DNA from: Acanthamoeba castellanii str. Neff
Lineage: Eukaryota > Discosea > Longamoebia > Acanthamoebidae
Assembly (NCBI RefSeq): GCF_000313135.1
Contig: NW_004457313.1
Location: 440,589 to 504,588, forward strand
Direction: 5' to 3'
DNA length: 64,000 nt
A program made the translations under genes and the position numbers. Under the pieces are notes generated by a model. The model saw only the letters and a program-made list of their open reading frames with translations. It did no database searches and was not told the origin of the DNA. Positions 1 through 13,600 of the stretch are shown piece after piece (positions within the stretch are counted from its first letter, which is position 1; each line of letters begins with the position of its first letter).

Positions 1-2638
1 TGTCACGCGTGACCACCATTTGATGAACATAAGAAATAAGAAAATTGCCCCACACCTGCGCCACACGCGCGAGCCGAAGGAGCAAACGTACGTCAGCCCC
101 AAGGTGTCCTCCTCCGCTCCTGCGGCCGTGCAGTCCACGTAGCGGAGCTTGGCAATGGGCGCAAGACCTCTCCCCACGTCTGCATTGTTTAAGACCAGGT
201 GAGTATGCGACACACGATGACACGTGTGCGTGTGCGGTGGTGCGTGTGCGTGTGCGTCGTGTGACCTTGGAGCAGAGGCAGGTTGCTGGCCAGGGACGAT
301 CGCCAGTTCATCAGGATGATGAAGATCACCGGCTTATCCTGCGCGCACGTGATTGGTGGTTAGTCAGGGCCTACACGAGTGCCTGTGCGTGCGTGCGACC
401 GACGTCGGCAGTGGCGCGCACCGACTCGAAGGCCTTGATCGAAAATCGGTACACGGCGTGAATGGAGGAGCTGGCCAGCAGGTGCTTGGCCACGAATCGC
501 TCCAGCGTGTCCGCCCGGAAGTAGTTCTCTTCCGACGAAGGCGAGCCAGTACGAGTACGAGCCGGCGAGAACGGTCGATTCGCGATGCGATACGTGAACA
601 GCCGCAGGCTCACGTGCTCTGCGAAACCAACCAACAAAACGAAACGAAACGAAACACGAAACGAAACGAAACCTGGTCAGCACATGTCGTGTAGTTGAAG
701 GGAGGCCACGGTAGAGCGGCACCTTGTACGATGGGGGGGATTTCCTTGACCCCGAAAGGCGTGTGGCAGGCCCGGCAGGCGATGGGCGACCACCCGACCT
801 CGCTTCCCGCCGACACCAGGCCCTGACGTCACCCACAAGGGGAGGCGGGTCAGTCTAGAGATCGGTCGGTCGGTCGAGGGTGGGCACCTGATCGGGGGGT
901 CATACCTCGAGTTGCTTGTCGCCTTGCGGCGGCACGGCGTAGTCGACTTGGGACGAATGGAGCATCAGGAAGGTGTCCGACACGAAGCACACGGACGGTG
1001 CCGCCTTGATCTCATCTGCGCGGCGCCAGCTCTTGAGCACCGAGCACGCACGACACACACGACACAACCAAACACGACACGCACGACACAAAGGCACGAC
1101 ACACACGGCACAAGGGCAAGAATGGAAAAGTGTGCGTACCGGTGGGAAACTGGCGAAACGCACAGCAGTTGCCACAGGTCCAGAAGTCGGCCAACTCCAG
1201 CCAGTACGTGGACGGCAGCGAGAACACCTTGAGTAAATAGAGTAAATAAACAAATAAACAAAACACTCACTTTAGCCGTGTGTGCCGTGTGTGCGGGATT
1301 GGTGCCTTTTTGATGAGAGCATGTTCGTGGCCGGAGGACGGCTGGAGTTCAGCGTTGTGTCCCTCGGTGGAGGGGTGCAAGAGGGACTCGCCGCACGCCC
1401 GGCAATACAGCTGGGCGACTTCAGCGAGCGACGGCAGCTTCTGCGCCTCCAGCAGATGACTGCAAGACGGACAATTTACGTGCGCGAATGAGCACGACAA
1501 CACACACGACACACGACACACGACACACGACACACACAACACGCACACGGCACACGGCACGGACGCACCTGTCGTTGTGAATGGACGCATTGGAGGCGGA
1601 TTGGAGGGGTATCTTGATGAGCACGTGATCGGGCAGGAGCTGCATGGTGGCCTTCGACGCATCCACCTTCGCCCCGTACAACGGAATCTTGTAATTCCTC
1701 GATGCACTGCAGCCCAGGCCCGTCAGAGCCGTTACACACATCAACACACCGCACACGCACACGAACACACCGCACACACAGCACGCACACGACCGCAGAT
1801 ATTTTTGGCGCGTACCTGGGGCAGTACCACAGATGCGTGTCGGATAGGGTCACCCGCACGTCCTCGGGCGCCGCTGCCGACTCTCCCTGGGAGGAACCAT
1901 AAAAGTTAAAATTCCAGTCCTCGCGCAGTTGGGCGACTTGACTTGACGGGTACCCGTTGATGGAGGATGGTGACGGACACGCTCTGCAGGTTCTGCAACA
2001 CCTCCACCAGGTGCGGCGGCGAATCGCTCCCTCCTTCCGCGTTGTCGTCTTCCACTTCTTCGTCTTCGTCTTCCACTTTCGCTTCCTCTTCCGCGTGCTT
2101 TCCGTTCGTTTGCACCACCGCGCTGCACTCGTCCCTGCTTTCGACTCTCTCTACGGATCGGCCAGCGCCCGGTCGTTCGTCGGCCGCCTTCGCCTGCTGC
2201 CCGCACAGCTCAGCGTGAGCACGCAGCCAGCATTGGCTTGCACATCGCACGACACGACACGACACGACACGACACGAAGAACACAGGCGGCACCTTCAGT
2301 GAAGTGCAGAGCGCGCGGTGGCCCGCCTTCCAGTCTGCAGCTTGGCAGTCCCGAGAGCAGTACCGCACGGCCCGGCAGCTGCCGCACACCATCAACTTCT
2401 TCTTTCTGTCGTCGGTCGGCGCGCTGCCTCCCGTCGCCTCCCCGTCGCTCGTGTGCTTGCAACCGCCGTAGCTGCACTGTAGTCGCTCATCCCGAGATTG
2501 AACGTGCGATGAAGGGATGCGGTAGGTCAGCCTCTGGCCAAAGTTGGCCTCTGCCGCCAGCCGGTATCCGGCCAGGAGGGTCGGTGGCGTCGCCACATGC
2601 GAGTGCGAATGCGGATGTGCGCCATGGTTGTGTTCCAT
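1..2638 (-). CDS. MYND zinc finger fused to UBE3D-like (HECT_2) E3 ubiquitin ligase, 3' end cut by window edge
   Basis: Multi-exon gene read leftwards from ATG 2638 (MEHNHGA). Exon 1 (2638..2294) holds a MYND finger: paired cysteines, then CGSCRAVRYCSRDCQ, W and H-x3-C. Exon 2 starts at 2208 and adds an acidic linker. Later exons carry signatures of the HECT_2/UBE3D family, which binds E2 enzymes and acts as a ubiquitin ligase: YCRACGESLL near 1400, LPSTYWLELADFWTC near 1220, a VCFVSDTFLMLHSSQ exon near 980, an IACRACHTPFG exon near 770, and DKPVIFIILMNWR near 320. The last visible exon (about 195..60) reads GLAPIAKLRY and may run off the window. Exon 1 to exon 2 is phase 0, so the MYND part and the ligase part are joined in frame. 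UBE3D assignment rests on remembered motifs; the fusion is an inference from splicing. Confidence 0.8.
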
Positions 2639-2782
2639 CTCTGGTGCGCGCCAAAAAGGAACGAGAAATAGGCGAGAAAGAAAAAGACAAAAAGAACGGC
2701 AGCAGGACCGGCATTCCATTCTGCTGTTGACATCTGGAGCCGGAGGCATCAAGAGCGAGATTCGAAGAGACACACCAGCGAA

Positions 2783-3223
<441 letters not shown>

Positions 3224-3390
3224 GAGACCTCATCCACGAGTAGCAGCACCATGATGAACAAAGCCAAAAAGAGAGGACGTGGGTGGTGGGCGCCAGCTTG
3301 TACAAGCCCTCCAATATACACTGTTCCATGCCTCTCTCCACTTCTTCATCCCAAGCGTTGTTGTTGTTGGTTGGTTCAGCCAGCACGTCA

Positions 3391-5693
3391 TCAGCTCGCG
3401 CCGAAGACGACGAGGTAGCAGGGCAGGACCTGCGCGGCGTCGAACAGGACCAGCTCCTCGCCGCACGGGCTCGTGTGCGAGTCGTAGCCGCGGCGGCAGC
3501 CCACGCCCTCCATCACCTCCGGGCAGGTGTAGATGCGACCCATGAGCACCGCGCACACCAGCATCTTGCCGTCGGCCGCGTAGCCCTGCGCCACGTCCGG
3601 ATTGGGCGACAGATAGATGCCACACCCGTACCTGTCCACCACCACCACTGTAAGTGCGGCGGTGCGTGTCGTGTGTCGTGTGCGTGTGTGTGTGTGTGTG
3701 TCGTGTGTGTGTCGTGTGTGCGTGTGCGTGCGTGTGGAGAAAGAGAGGTTGAGGTGCGGACCAGCCAGAGTCGGTGACGTGCTCGACGCCAGGGGCGGTG
3801 CCGGGCACGAGGAGGCCCTTGTTGGTGATCGATGGAATCAAATCGCCGCGCGTGCCTGCAACATACAATGGACAAAACCCAGGTGAGCCGCCCAAACAAG
3901 CCAACAATGAAGTCCTTCCGGGGTGAGGGTACCGTGAAAGGCGAGCGTGGTCTGGGACTCGGCGGCGGTGCTGCCGTAGGTGGCCTTGAATTCGCTCCAC
4001 TTGCGGTCAAACTTCTCCACCAGGTCGTACTTCATCACGTTCGTGATCGTCACCGAACCTATTGCGTGTCGTGCGTGTCGTGTGTGGTGAGCTCACCGAA
4101 GAGACGGCCAACCAAGAGGCACACGCGCGCGTACCATTCTGCTTGGCGCAGGAGAAGAGGAATCCCTCGAGCACCGACGTGTCGGCGAAGAAGCGCGTCG
4201 ACTTCCAGTCGCTGTCGCCCACGATCTTGCCCTCGGCCTTCTCCCGCATCCGCTCCTTGTCGCCCCACCCGAACCCGAAGCCCGGCCACGCCTTCTTCTT
4301 CTTCTTCGTCGTCGTCATCATCGCCTCCCGCTCGTCGATCTGGGCCAGCTCGCTCCGCACCCACTCGTCGTGGTCCATCTCCTCGGCGCGCATCAGCTTC
4401 TCGATGAGCTTGCGGCTCATGGCCCCCTCCTCCTTGGCCTTCTTCGCACGCTCGCGCCTGTGTGTCTCCTCCTCTTCCTCCTGCAGCAGCCGCACGATCA
4501 GCTCGTCGCTCGTCATCTCGGCCGCCTCCGCCGTCTCGTCGGTGCGGCGTCGCTTGCCGGCCGGCTCGCCGCCGCCATCGCCAGTGCTGAGGGACTTGGC
4601 CAGCGCCTCGTCCTCCGCCTCGCGCTTGCGCTTCTCGCGGTCCTCCTCCTCGAGCAGCTGCAGGGCGAGCCGTCGGTCGCGCTCCGTCAGCGAGTCTTGT
4701 CGCACCAGCTCGCGCCAGCCCTTCGTCATCGTCGCCGCCGCCGCCGAGTCGTCTCCTTCACTGCTGCTGATCAGCAGTCGTCGGCGCCCCGACGTCGGCC
4801 GCTCGGTCGCCTCGGCCTCGGCCGGCGTTGATGCGTCAGCAGCGCCGTTCTCGCTGCGGGCCAGCTCGCGCGCGTATCGCTCGTCCTCCTCCTCCATCCG
4901 CTTCATCGTGCGATAGGCGTCGTCTTCGATGGCCTGCAGCGCGCGGGCCAACACCAGGTCCCTGTCCTCCTCCGCCGCCGCCTCGCCCTGCTCCTCCCCC
5001 GCCGCGCTCGCCGCGCCAGTCTCGCCCTGGCTGCCCTGCGAGCCGCCGGCGGTGGTGATGACCTTGGCCTTGGCGCCGTTGAACTGGCCCTTGAAGATAA
5101 CCTCGCCGGCCTGCGCGCCGCTGAAGATGTCGGCGAACACGTTGCTCAGGTTGCTGAACTCGCGCTGCTTCCGCATCTCCTGCGCCGGCGTGAGCTTCTC
5201 GTACTTCCCTTCGCGACCACCGTCATCGTCAGCATCATCGTTTCTTCTTCCGCTCTCTATCGCTTTCGCTTTGACCTTTGCTGCGTCGGCTCCCTTGCTC
5301 GTCGGCGACAAGGCCGACGAAGACGAAAAAGAAGAGGAAGAAGGTGGTGGAGGAGGAGCTAACGTGGGTGGTGGAGCAGAACGGACGTGTCGATCGTCGT
5401 CGTTGTGAGAAGAAGTGAGGAAGCGGTGCGGGTTATCAAGGATGTGCTGCAGGCAGCTATCGACGTTGCTGCCGGCGGCGCTGATCACCTCGCCCAGCTG
5501 CTTCTCGGTAAGGTCGGGAAACACCTCCCTCAGGCTCTCGCCCTGTTCTCATCGAGTCAGTCACAAATCCCCCACCAAGGGTGACGAGCTAAATCTCCCA
5601 AATGAGAAAACAAAAACGAAAGTAGCAGGCGCAGCGTACCAAACGTCTTTTCTCTGACGGCCCCAAGAACGTGACCGGTGGCTGGTACTCCAT
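3391..5693 (-). CDS. CUE-domain, UIM-like, PARP-family ADP-ribosyltransferase
   Basis: Five exons (5693..5640, 5542..4135, 4058..3933, 3855..3762, 3631..3391) join in frame into about 640 residues. The ATG exon encodes MEYQPPVTFLG and splices to LREVFPDLTEKQLGEVI, a CUE/UBA-like ubiquitin-binding helix bundle at about residues 20-55. The middle is acidic and coiled, with UIM-like stretches (DRDLVLARALQAIEDD, EDEALAKSLS). The C-terminal 190 residues form a PARP catalytic fold: FHGT (His of the H-Y-E triad), GLLVPGTAPGVEHVTDSG, WYGCGIYLSPN (Tyr), and GEELVLFDAAQVLPCYLV (Glu in the place of PARP1 E988). With the triad intact, poly- or mono-ADP-ribosylation activity is plausible. The ubiquitin-binding front end suggests it acts on ubiquitylated targets (inference). 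Confidence 0.88.
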
Positions 5694-5945
5694 CTCCCTC
5701 TTGTGTTTGTTCTTCTTGTCGCCTACTTTTTGTTCTTGGAAGGGCTCCCTGCCTTCACCTTTCTTCCTGGTATTCTTTTTATTTTATTTACTTTTATCTT
5801 TTTATTTGAGGAGATTCCACTTTGTGTACATTCTAATGGACCTGATTAATCAGAAGTATGAAAAGGGGTGAAGAGAAGACGGTGATAGAAGAGCAGATAG
5901 TTATGAACATCAATAAATAGTGTGATCGATCGAGTCGCCCGCTGA
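5694..5945. other. Intergenic, AT-rich, no gene seen
   Basis: This 250-bp gap holds the 5' flank of the PARP gene (5694 upward) and the 3' flank of the Lys-rich gene. It is T- and A-rich, with short poly-T/TTTATT runs that could serve in 3' end formation or as promoter DNA. I see no coding pattern. Confidence 0.5.
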
Positions 5946-7463
5946 TTAGCAGATGCAGGTCCCCGTGCGCGGCCTGGCCGACGTTGGTACGGCTCCCGAC
6001 GAGTGCGCGTAGCTGCGGGTCCGCCCACCGTGCGCGGGGATAGGAGGTAGCGGCCTGCGCGCGCCCCAACCGCTGCGGAACGGCGGCTGGGGCACCACAT
6101 CGACGGCGGCCAGCAGCTGGGACTGCGGCTGCGGTGACTGGCGCGAGGCTTGGTGGGGAGGCTGGGCGGTCGAAGGCGGTAGCACAGGGGGCATCGTCAT
6201 CCTGTACGACGCCTTCGACGCCAGCGAAGTCGCGGCTGGGCTGGTCGGCACCCGTAGCATGACGGGCGGGAGCGCGGCGGGCTGGCGCCAGCTCGCCACC
6301 GAGTGCCTCGGGCCTGCGGCGGGGGTCGCGGCGTTGGTCCTGGCCGAGGCGGTGGTGTGCCGATGATGGTCGATCTCGCCGTCATCGTCGCTGGCCTCGT
6401 CGAGCTCGACGTCGATCTCGACCTCGGGCATGGCCGTGGCCAGCATGGTGGGACTGTCGTAGGTGGCCGTGTCCTCCTCGATCATGATGCTGAACGTCTC
6501 GTGGTCGCTGATCGTCATGCGGCCGTAGTTGTGACCCACCACCGGGTGGAGCTGCCGCGAGTCCGACGACGAGCTGAACACGAACACGGCGTCCGTGTAG
6601 CGCGCATCGTAGGTGAGCTGGCTTCCGTCGTCGCTGTCGCTGTCGGCCTGCATGTTGTTGAGATCATCGCCCGACGACGATGCGTTGTAGGGTCCTTCCT
6701 GGGCCGACCGCCTCTGCCGTTTCTTGTTGGCCTTGGTCGACTTCTTCTTCTGCTGCTTGAACGAAGGCGCCTTCTTCAAGTCCTTCGTCGTGGTCGAGGT
6801 CGGGGCAGTCGCGTCCATCTCCTTGGTCGAGGCCAGGTCGCGAATGTCGGCCGACATCTTTCTGAAGTAGGACCTCATCTCCGACGTCTTGTTGAAGAGG
6901 AACGACGCCGCCTTCCGCAGCCTCGGCTTGCTCTCGCTGCTGGTATCGGTTGAGTCGCGTAGCTCTTGGTCGATGGCCTGCAGTTGGTCGGGCACGTCGG
7001 CGCCGCCGAAGACGCTGTCCCTCTCGAGCTCCTTGGCCTTACCCACCGATACGGTGGAGTCCTGCTCTTGGCTCGTGTCGAGGTCGCTGGCGGCCGCCTC
7101 CTTCTCCTTGTTGAGCCCTTTGATCGACTTCTTCTTCTTCTTCTTGGCCTTCGTCGTCTTGTCCTTCTTCGTCTTCTGCTTTATCTTTGAGCCTTCCTTC
7201 TTCCTCTTCTCCTTCTTTCCATCTTTCTTCTTCTTTGTCTTCTCCTTCTTCAGCTTGGGGGTGATGGTCGTTGAAGAGGGCGGTGGTAGCGTGACGCAAG
7301 ATGTGGTGAGGTCCGCGGCCATGCCCAGATGCCGCTCTAGCTCAGCCATGCGCGAGCTGATGTACTTGTACTCCTCCTCGGGCGACGCGAAGACCGGGTA
7401 GAGGGCGAAGGTGCTCGTGCCATGCCCACCACCAGCCACTGGCACCGTGCCTTCCCGACTCAT
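5946..7463 (-). CDS. Lysine-rich, mostly disordered protein of unknown function
   Basis: Single open exon of about 505 codons from ATG 7463 (MSREGTVPVAGGG) to a stop at 5946. Upstream ATGs in the same frame exist, but this start opens the compositionally consistent part. Residues 30-50 form a predicted short helix (EEEYKYISSRMAELERH). Residues 75-120 are a long KKK/KKE tract typical of nuclear or nucleolar targeting. The middle has acidic, Ser-rich segments and the last 150 residues are rich in Pro, Gln, Ser and Thr. It ends GTCIC. No catalytic domain or membrane segment is visible and I do not recognise the family. The GC-rich third positions match its neighbours, so it is likely a real host gene. 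Confidence 0.6.
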   Translation of the reverse strand: MSREGTVPVAGGGHGTSTFALYPVFASPEEEYKYISSRMAELERHLGMAADLTTSCVTLPPPSSTTITPKLKKEKTKKKKDGKKEKRKKEGSKIKQKTKKDKTTKAKKKKKKSIKGLNKEKEAAASDLDTSQEQDSTVSVGKAKELERDSVFGGADVPDQLQAIDQELRDSTDTSSESKPRLRKAASFLFNKTSEMRSYFRKMSADIRDLASTKEMDATAPTSTTTKDLKKAPSFKQQKKKSTKANKKRQRRSAQEGPYNASSSGDDLNNMQADSDSDDGSQLTYDARYTDAVFVFSSSSDSRQLHPVVGHNYGRMTISDHETFSIMIEEDTATYDSPTMLATAMPEVEIDVELDEASDDDGEIDHHRHTTASARTNAATPAAGPRHSVASWRQPAALPPVMLRVPTSPAATSLASKASYRMTMPPVLPPSTAQPPHQASRQSPQPQSQLLAAVDVVPQPPFRSGWGARRPLPPIPAHGGRTRSYAHSSGAVPTSARPRTGTCIC

Positions 7464-8296
7464 CGTGATGTGTTGTGTGCTGTGCTCTGCAAGTTGTGAA
7501 GGAGAAGAGAGAAAGAGTAGAGAGTATGGAGAATGGAGTAGAAGAAGAACGTGTGGTGTCTGGTGTGCGGTGTGGCTGGTGCGTTTGGTGAATGTGCTCG
7601 CCACGCGAGCGGGAGGGTATAAGTAGAGGAAGTAGTTTCAACCTTGTCCTTCTCGTTGCGTGAGTAGTACTGCAACAGGCGGCAACCAGAGAGGCAATAC
7701 GATCTCCCGCCCCGTTCGTGTAAGCGAAGGTGGAGCATGCGCGACGAACTGCCAGGACAAGCACCAGAAATCCACGGCTTCGAGGGCGGCCGACGGTGGT
7801 GGAAAGCGCGCGGTCGGCGAAATTCCATGCATTGCTCGCTCTCTGGTTTTGTTGTCGACCAACATTGAGCAACGAAGATGGAGAAGGAAGTATGAGTGGG
7901 CGGGAAGAAGGTGCACGAGAGGAACTGCCAACCACGCGAAATACACTCCTCGGTCGGTCACGTCGTTATGTGAGCACTTATGGAGAAAAGGAAGGGAGAA
8001 GAGGTGGAACGCAGAGTTACGGGCTCTCATCTCGAAGAAGGCGACGCACAATACACAACACAACGCAACACCAATGGCCGAACGTGTGGAGAGACCACGA
8101 GATCGAAGACATGTGCGGTCACGCACACAATAGAAAGACGAGCAACAGAAGAGAAGTCACTTTATGGGAGCGAGCCAACAGGTATGGACACATGAAGCAA
8201 AAGTTGTAGGTCGTGTGAAAGAGAAGGAGAAACGGAGATGAACGAAGGCGCGACGGAACGGGAGGTGATGATGGTGGTGGTGAAATGTACGTCTGT
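7464..8296. other. Intergenic region without a recognised gene
   Basis: Holds the upstream region of the Lys-rich gene and the 3' flank of the ARF gene. Open frames on both strands (for example 7638..8126 minus and 7660..8133 plus) overlap one another. They have low-complexity composition and no intron phase or motif support. A pyrimidine/purine-skewed stretch at about 7490-7560 next to the minus-strand ATG looks like 5' UTR or promoter DNA. I see nothing else. Confidence 0.4.
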
Positions 8297-9076
8297 CTAG
8301 GAAGCGGTGGCGGCGGGGAGGTTGTTCGCGAGCCAGTCGAAACCCTCGTAGAGGCCCTCGCCGCTGGTGGCGATGGAGCCCTGGACCTTCCACTGGCGGC
8401 CCCTCACGTTGTTGAGGCCCAGCTTCTCTGTGATCTCTGCGACGGACAGCGCCTGGGGCAGATCCTGCTTGTTGGCGAAGACGAGCAACGAAGCGTCCCT
8501 GAGAAGGGGTTCGTTGAGGAGAACGTCGAGTTCGCCCTTGGCCTGCTCGACTCGAGTGTGATCGTTGGCATCCACGACGTAGATGATACCGCGAGCGTTC
8601 TCATAATAGAAACGCCACAGCTTCCTGATCTACGAAAAGAAATCAGAATTGAATCAAATTAGATCATCACCAACGATTCTTCAGTAATCTGATGGAGGCG
8701 AGGGGGTACCTTGTCCTGACCGCCGACGTCCCACACGTTGAACTTCAAGTTCTTGTACTCGACCGTCTCGACGTTGAAACCTGCCGATTACAATGGTAAG
8801 AGGATACAATTCAAAGAACAGGAAGGGAAGATTTGGGGGGGGGGTATACCGATGGTCGGGGTTGTCTGTACGACCTCACCAAACTTCATCTTGTACAAAA
8901 TGGTAGTCTTACCGGCAGCATCCAAACCCACCTGCAGGCACAAGCCGAACTTGAGCTTCCAATTCACAAAAATTGATGGATGAATGAGGAAAGGAGTGCA
9001 GCCATACCATGAGGACTCTGACCTCCTCTCCATACCACCACCATGTGGCCAGCATCTTGGTGAGCGAAAGTCCCAT
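8297..9076 (-). CDS. ADP-ribosylation factor (ARF-family small GTPase)
   Basis: Four exons (9076..9008, 8931..8850, 8780..8710, 8629..8297) join into 184 residues, the usual ARF length. Motifs in order: Gly2 for N-myristoylation (MGLSLTK), P-loop GLDAAGKT, switch [15 protein letters not shown], switch [14 protein letters not shown] (base specificity), and [15 protein letters not shown] for the SAT loop. Expected role: GTP-dependent recruitment of coat proteins and effectors on Golgi and endosomal membranes. One oddity is three consecutive Trp (TWWWYGEE) in the N-terminal amphipathic helix, where class I ARFs usually have a Phe/Leu pattern. ARF1-like identity is clear at family level; the exact class is less certain. 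Confidence 0.95.
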
Positions 9077-9606
9077 TTTGCAGCGATGTACAAGTCTTTA
9101 CAGAAGGCGATCGATTTGATGGATGGATTTTGTTGGCGCGCGGCAATCGACGTCTCTGTGCCCACGTCGGCGGACTTTGCGGAAAGGGGAAAACAGCGAC
9201 GTCTCACCGTCGACAACGTCCGCGAAACCTGGCAGGAAAGTTGCCTTGGCCACGGACACTGAGGGGCAAGCCACAACACAAGAAGAAGCACAGCACCATC
9301 AGGGCTCACGAGCCATCGTTCGGCCTGACCTAGCTCACACGGTCACACCAGGGCGGAGAGGGATAACGCGTGTTGTGGAGGAATGCGTAATATATGGCTG
9401 TGCCGCTGCTGGTGCATTGTTTGAATAAAACACAGAATTACGGTTGCAATTCCGGAAGCCGAACAACCAGAACGTTGGGCACGGGGGGGGGTCAGACCAG
9501 CACGAGAAGGAGGAAGAGGCCCAGGCATCGAATTGATTAGATTGCAGGAGTACAAGAAGTTCTGCAAGGCAAGTGCACGTGCAGCGCGGGAAGGAAGGAA
9601 CAAAAA
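9077..9606. other. Divergent promoter region between ARF (-) and the STE20 kinase (+)
   Basis: About 530 bp separate the two head-to-head start codons. The overlapping frames here lack motif support. No TATA-like element stands out clearly, and I assign it as shared upstream DNA. Confidence 0.4.
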
Positions 9607-12050
<2,444 letters not shown>

Positions 12051-12264
12051 GCGGTCCGCGCGCGGCCCTTTGCTCTGAGGGTGGTGTCTCGAGTAGGTAG
12101 GCGCGTGCGCGTGCGCGTGCGTTGCGCGGCGCGGCGCGCGTGTTGGTGTGTGGAGAGGTGGCAAGCGTTGTTTATAATCCGATTTTTGTGTTGAGGGCTT
12201 GCGCCACACACCCATTCACTTCTCTTTTCCTCTCCGTCCTGTGGTGGCGCTTCGAGTGCGATTA

Positions 12265-12985
12265 TCATTCGCGGTGCTTGCAACCGCTCTTCTTTCTTTT
12301 CTCGGCGTCGGTCTTCCTCTCCGTCTTTCGCCTCTTCTTTGACGTCGTCTCCTTCCTTTTCTTCTTCGTCTCGCTGCTCTTCTCAGAGCTTCGCTTGCGC
12401 TTGCGCATCTCGGACTCCTCGCCGCCTCGAGCTTGGCCTGCGTTGACTGGCGCCAGCCGCGTGTTCGTGGTATCCGCGCGTCTCTGTTCGTCCAGCAGCT
12501 CGCTTCCCAGTCTCCGGCCTGGGCTTGAGGGGAACAATCACACACGCACATGCAGGTGCAGAACTAACCAAGGTAAGCTCCACTGAACGACGATGTCTGA
12601 ACGTTTTGAAGCGGCGAATGGGTTGGTTCGCCTTACCTGGCGTGCAGGCCTGGTCGTTTGTGAGTTTTGAAGCGGGAGCGGCTACGATGTTCCAGCAGTT
12701 GAAGGCCAGATGCCCGCTGCCTCGGCACTTGGTGCAGGTGGCCAGGCTGCCAGTCCCGCAGCCGCCCTTGGACGCCGTGGCCCGGGCGAGAAGGGCACGG
12801 AACTGGTCATAGCCGCTGGCGAGGTCAGCGGAGGTAGGGCCGGTTGTGCTGGAGTGACTGCCGTTGTGGTGTCGCTGGATGGGCGCGTGGGGGTCGTAGC
12901 CGATGCTGTCCTGCCACACCGCGTGGGTCGACAGCGCGCCTCCACCGTAAATCCTGTTCTGGTTGGGGTATCTGCGTCGAGACAT
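12265..12985 (-). CDS. CCHC zinc-knuckle protein with Lys-rich tail, SREK1IP1-like
   Basis: Two exons (12985..12637 and 12518..12265) join in phase 1 into about 200 residues, starting MSRRRYPNQNRIYGGG. A single CCHC knuckle (CTKCRGSGHLAFNCWN, about residues 84-99) matches the knuckle of SREK1IP1/P18SRP splicing-associated proteins. The second exon encodes a strongly basic tail (KRKRSSEKSSETKKKRKE and onward), also a feature of that family. The likely role is nuclear RNA or splicing-factor binding (inference from architecture). The N-terminal 80 residues are Gly/His/Ser-rich and not shared with the animal protein as I remember it. Confidence 0.72.
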
Positions 12986-13053
12986 GCCAATGTTTGTAGT
13001 GTGTTTCTTTACTGCCTGGTTTGTCGCGCTTTTGATATATTTTCTTCGGCCAG

Positions 13054-13600
13054 AAAAAGAAGAGAAATAGTCAGAAAAAGCACAGCTTCGTTCTTTGGCG
13101 AAGCGGCGGACTTCGCTCTTTGTCCCCCCCCCCATTCGCCCTCAAAGCACGGTCAGGAAAGGATGCACTTCTTGTCCCTGGACCCTCCCGAGGGCGGACC
13201 AGGTCGAGCAGAAAGCGTAGCGGAGCAGCCAGCAGCTCCCTCGCGTTCTCCACGCGATTCTCCTACACCGGCCGGCGCACACCATCGAAGCCGCATGAGT
13301 GGCACCGCTCTCAAGAAGAAAGAGAAGAAGCAAAGTGGAAGAGAGGCACCAGAAGACGGAACTCGAAGGGCTTGACGCCCTTGAGCACGTCTTCGTCCTT
13401 GGTCCAATCGAACAGTCCCGGGCTTGTGTTTGGGGCCTGGTGCGCGGCGCCCAGGTGAGAGGAATTGCCGCACGCAGCAGCTTAAGCAAGTGGTGGCTGG
13501 GCACTCGTACAAACAGGATCCTGTCGTGCAGCTTCTCTGTTCACATTCAAGATGCACTTCATAGAGCTGCCCCCAGCAGCCATCCAGGCTCTCCTCTGGC
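13054..13600. pseudogene. Rearranged partial copy of the CDC123 gene
   Basis: From about 13054 to 13530 the sequence is a near copy of 19427..19935, the 3' end of the intact CDC123 gene (minus sense). It lacks a 43-bp block present at about 19552..19594, which breaks the reading frame, and its 5' side stops in the exon preceding LNPF. At 13539..13598 a second fragment copies CDC123 exon 2 in the opposite orientation (plus sense, reading FTFKMHFIELPPAAIQALL). The two fragments in opposite orientation show rearrangement after duplication. No intact product can be made. In the plus fragment, almost all differences from the parent are CpG to TpG or CpA changes. Confidence 0.85.

Noticed and set aside
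3634..3762. Use of the first acceptor (TTACAG) before the YGCGIYLS exon of the PARP gene
   Set aside because: It gives the wrong phase; the acceptor GGACAG at 3632 joins DSGW to YGCGIYLS in frame.
7638..8126. 162-residue minus-strand protein
   Set aside because: Overlaps equally long plus-strand frames, has irregular composition, no splice support and no motif.
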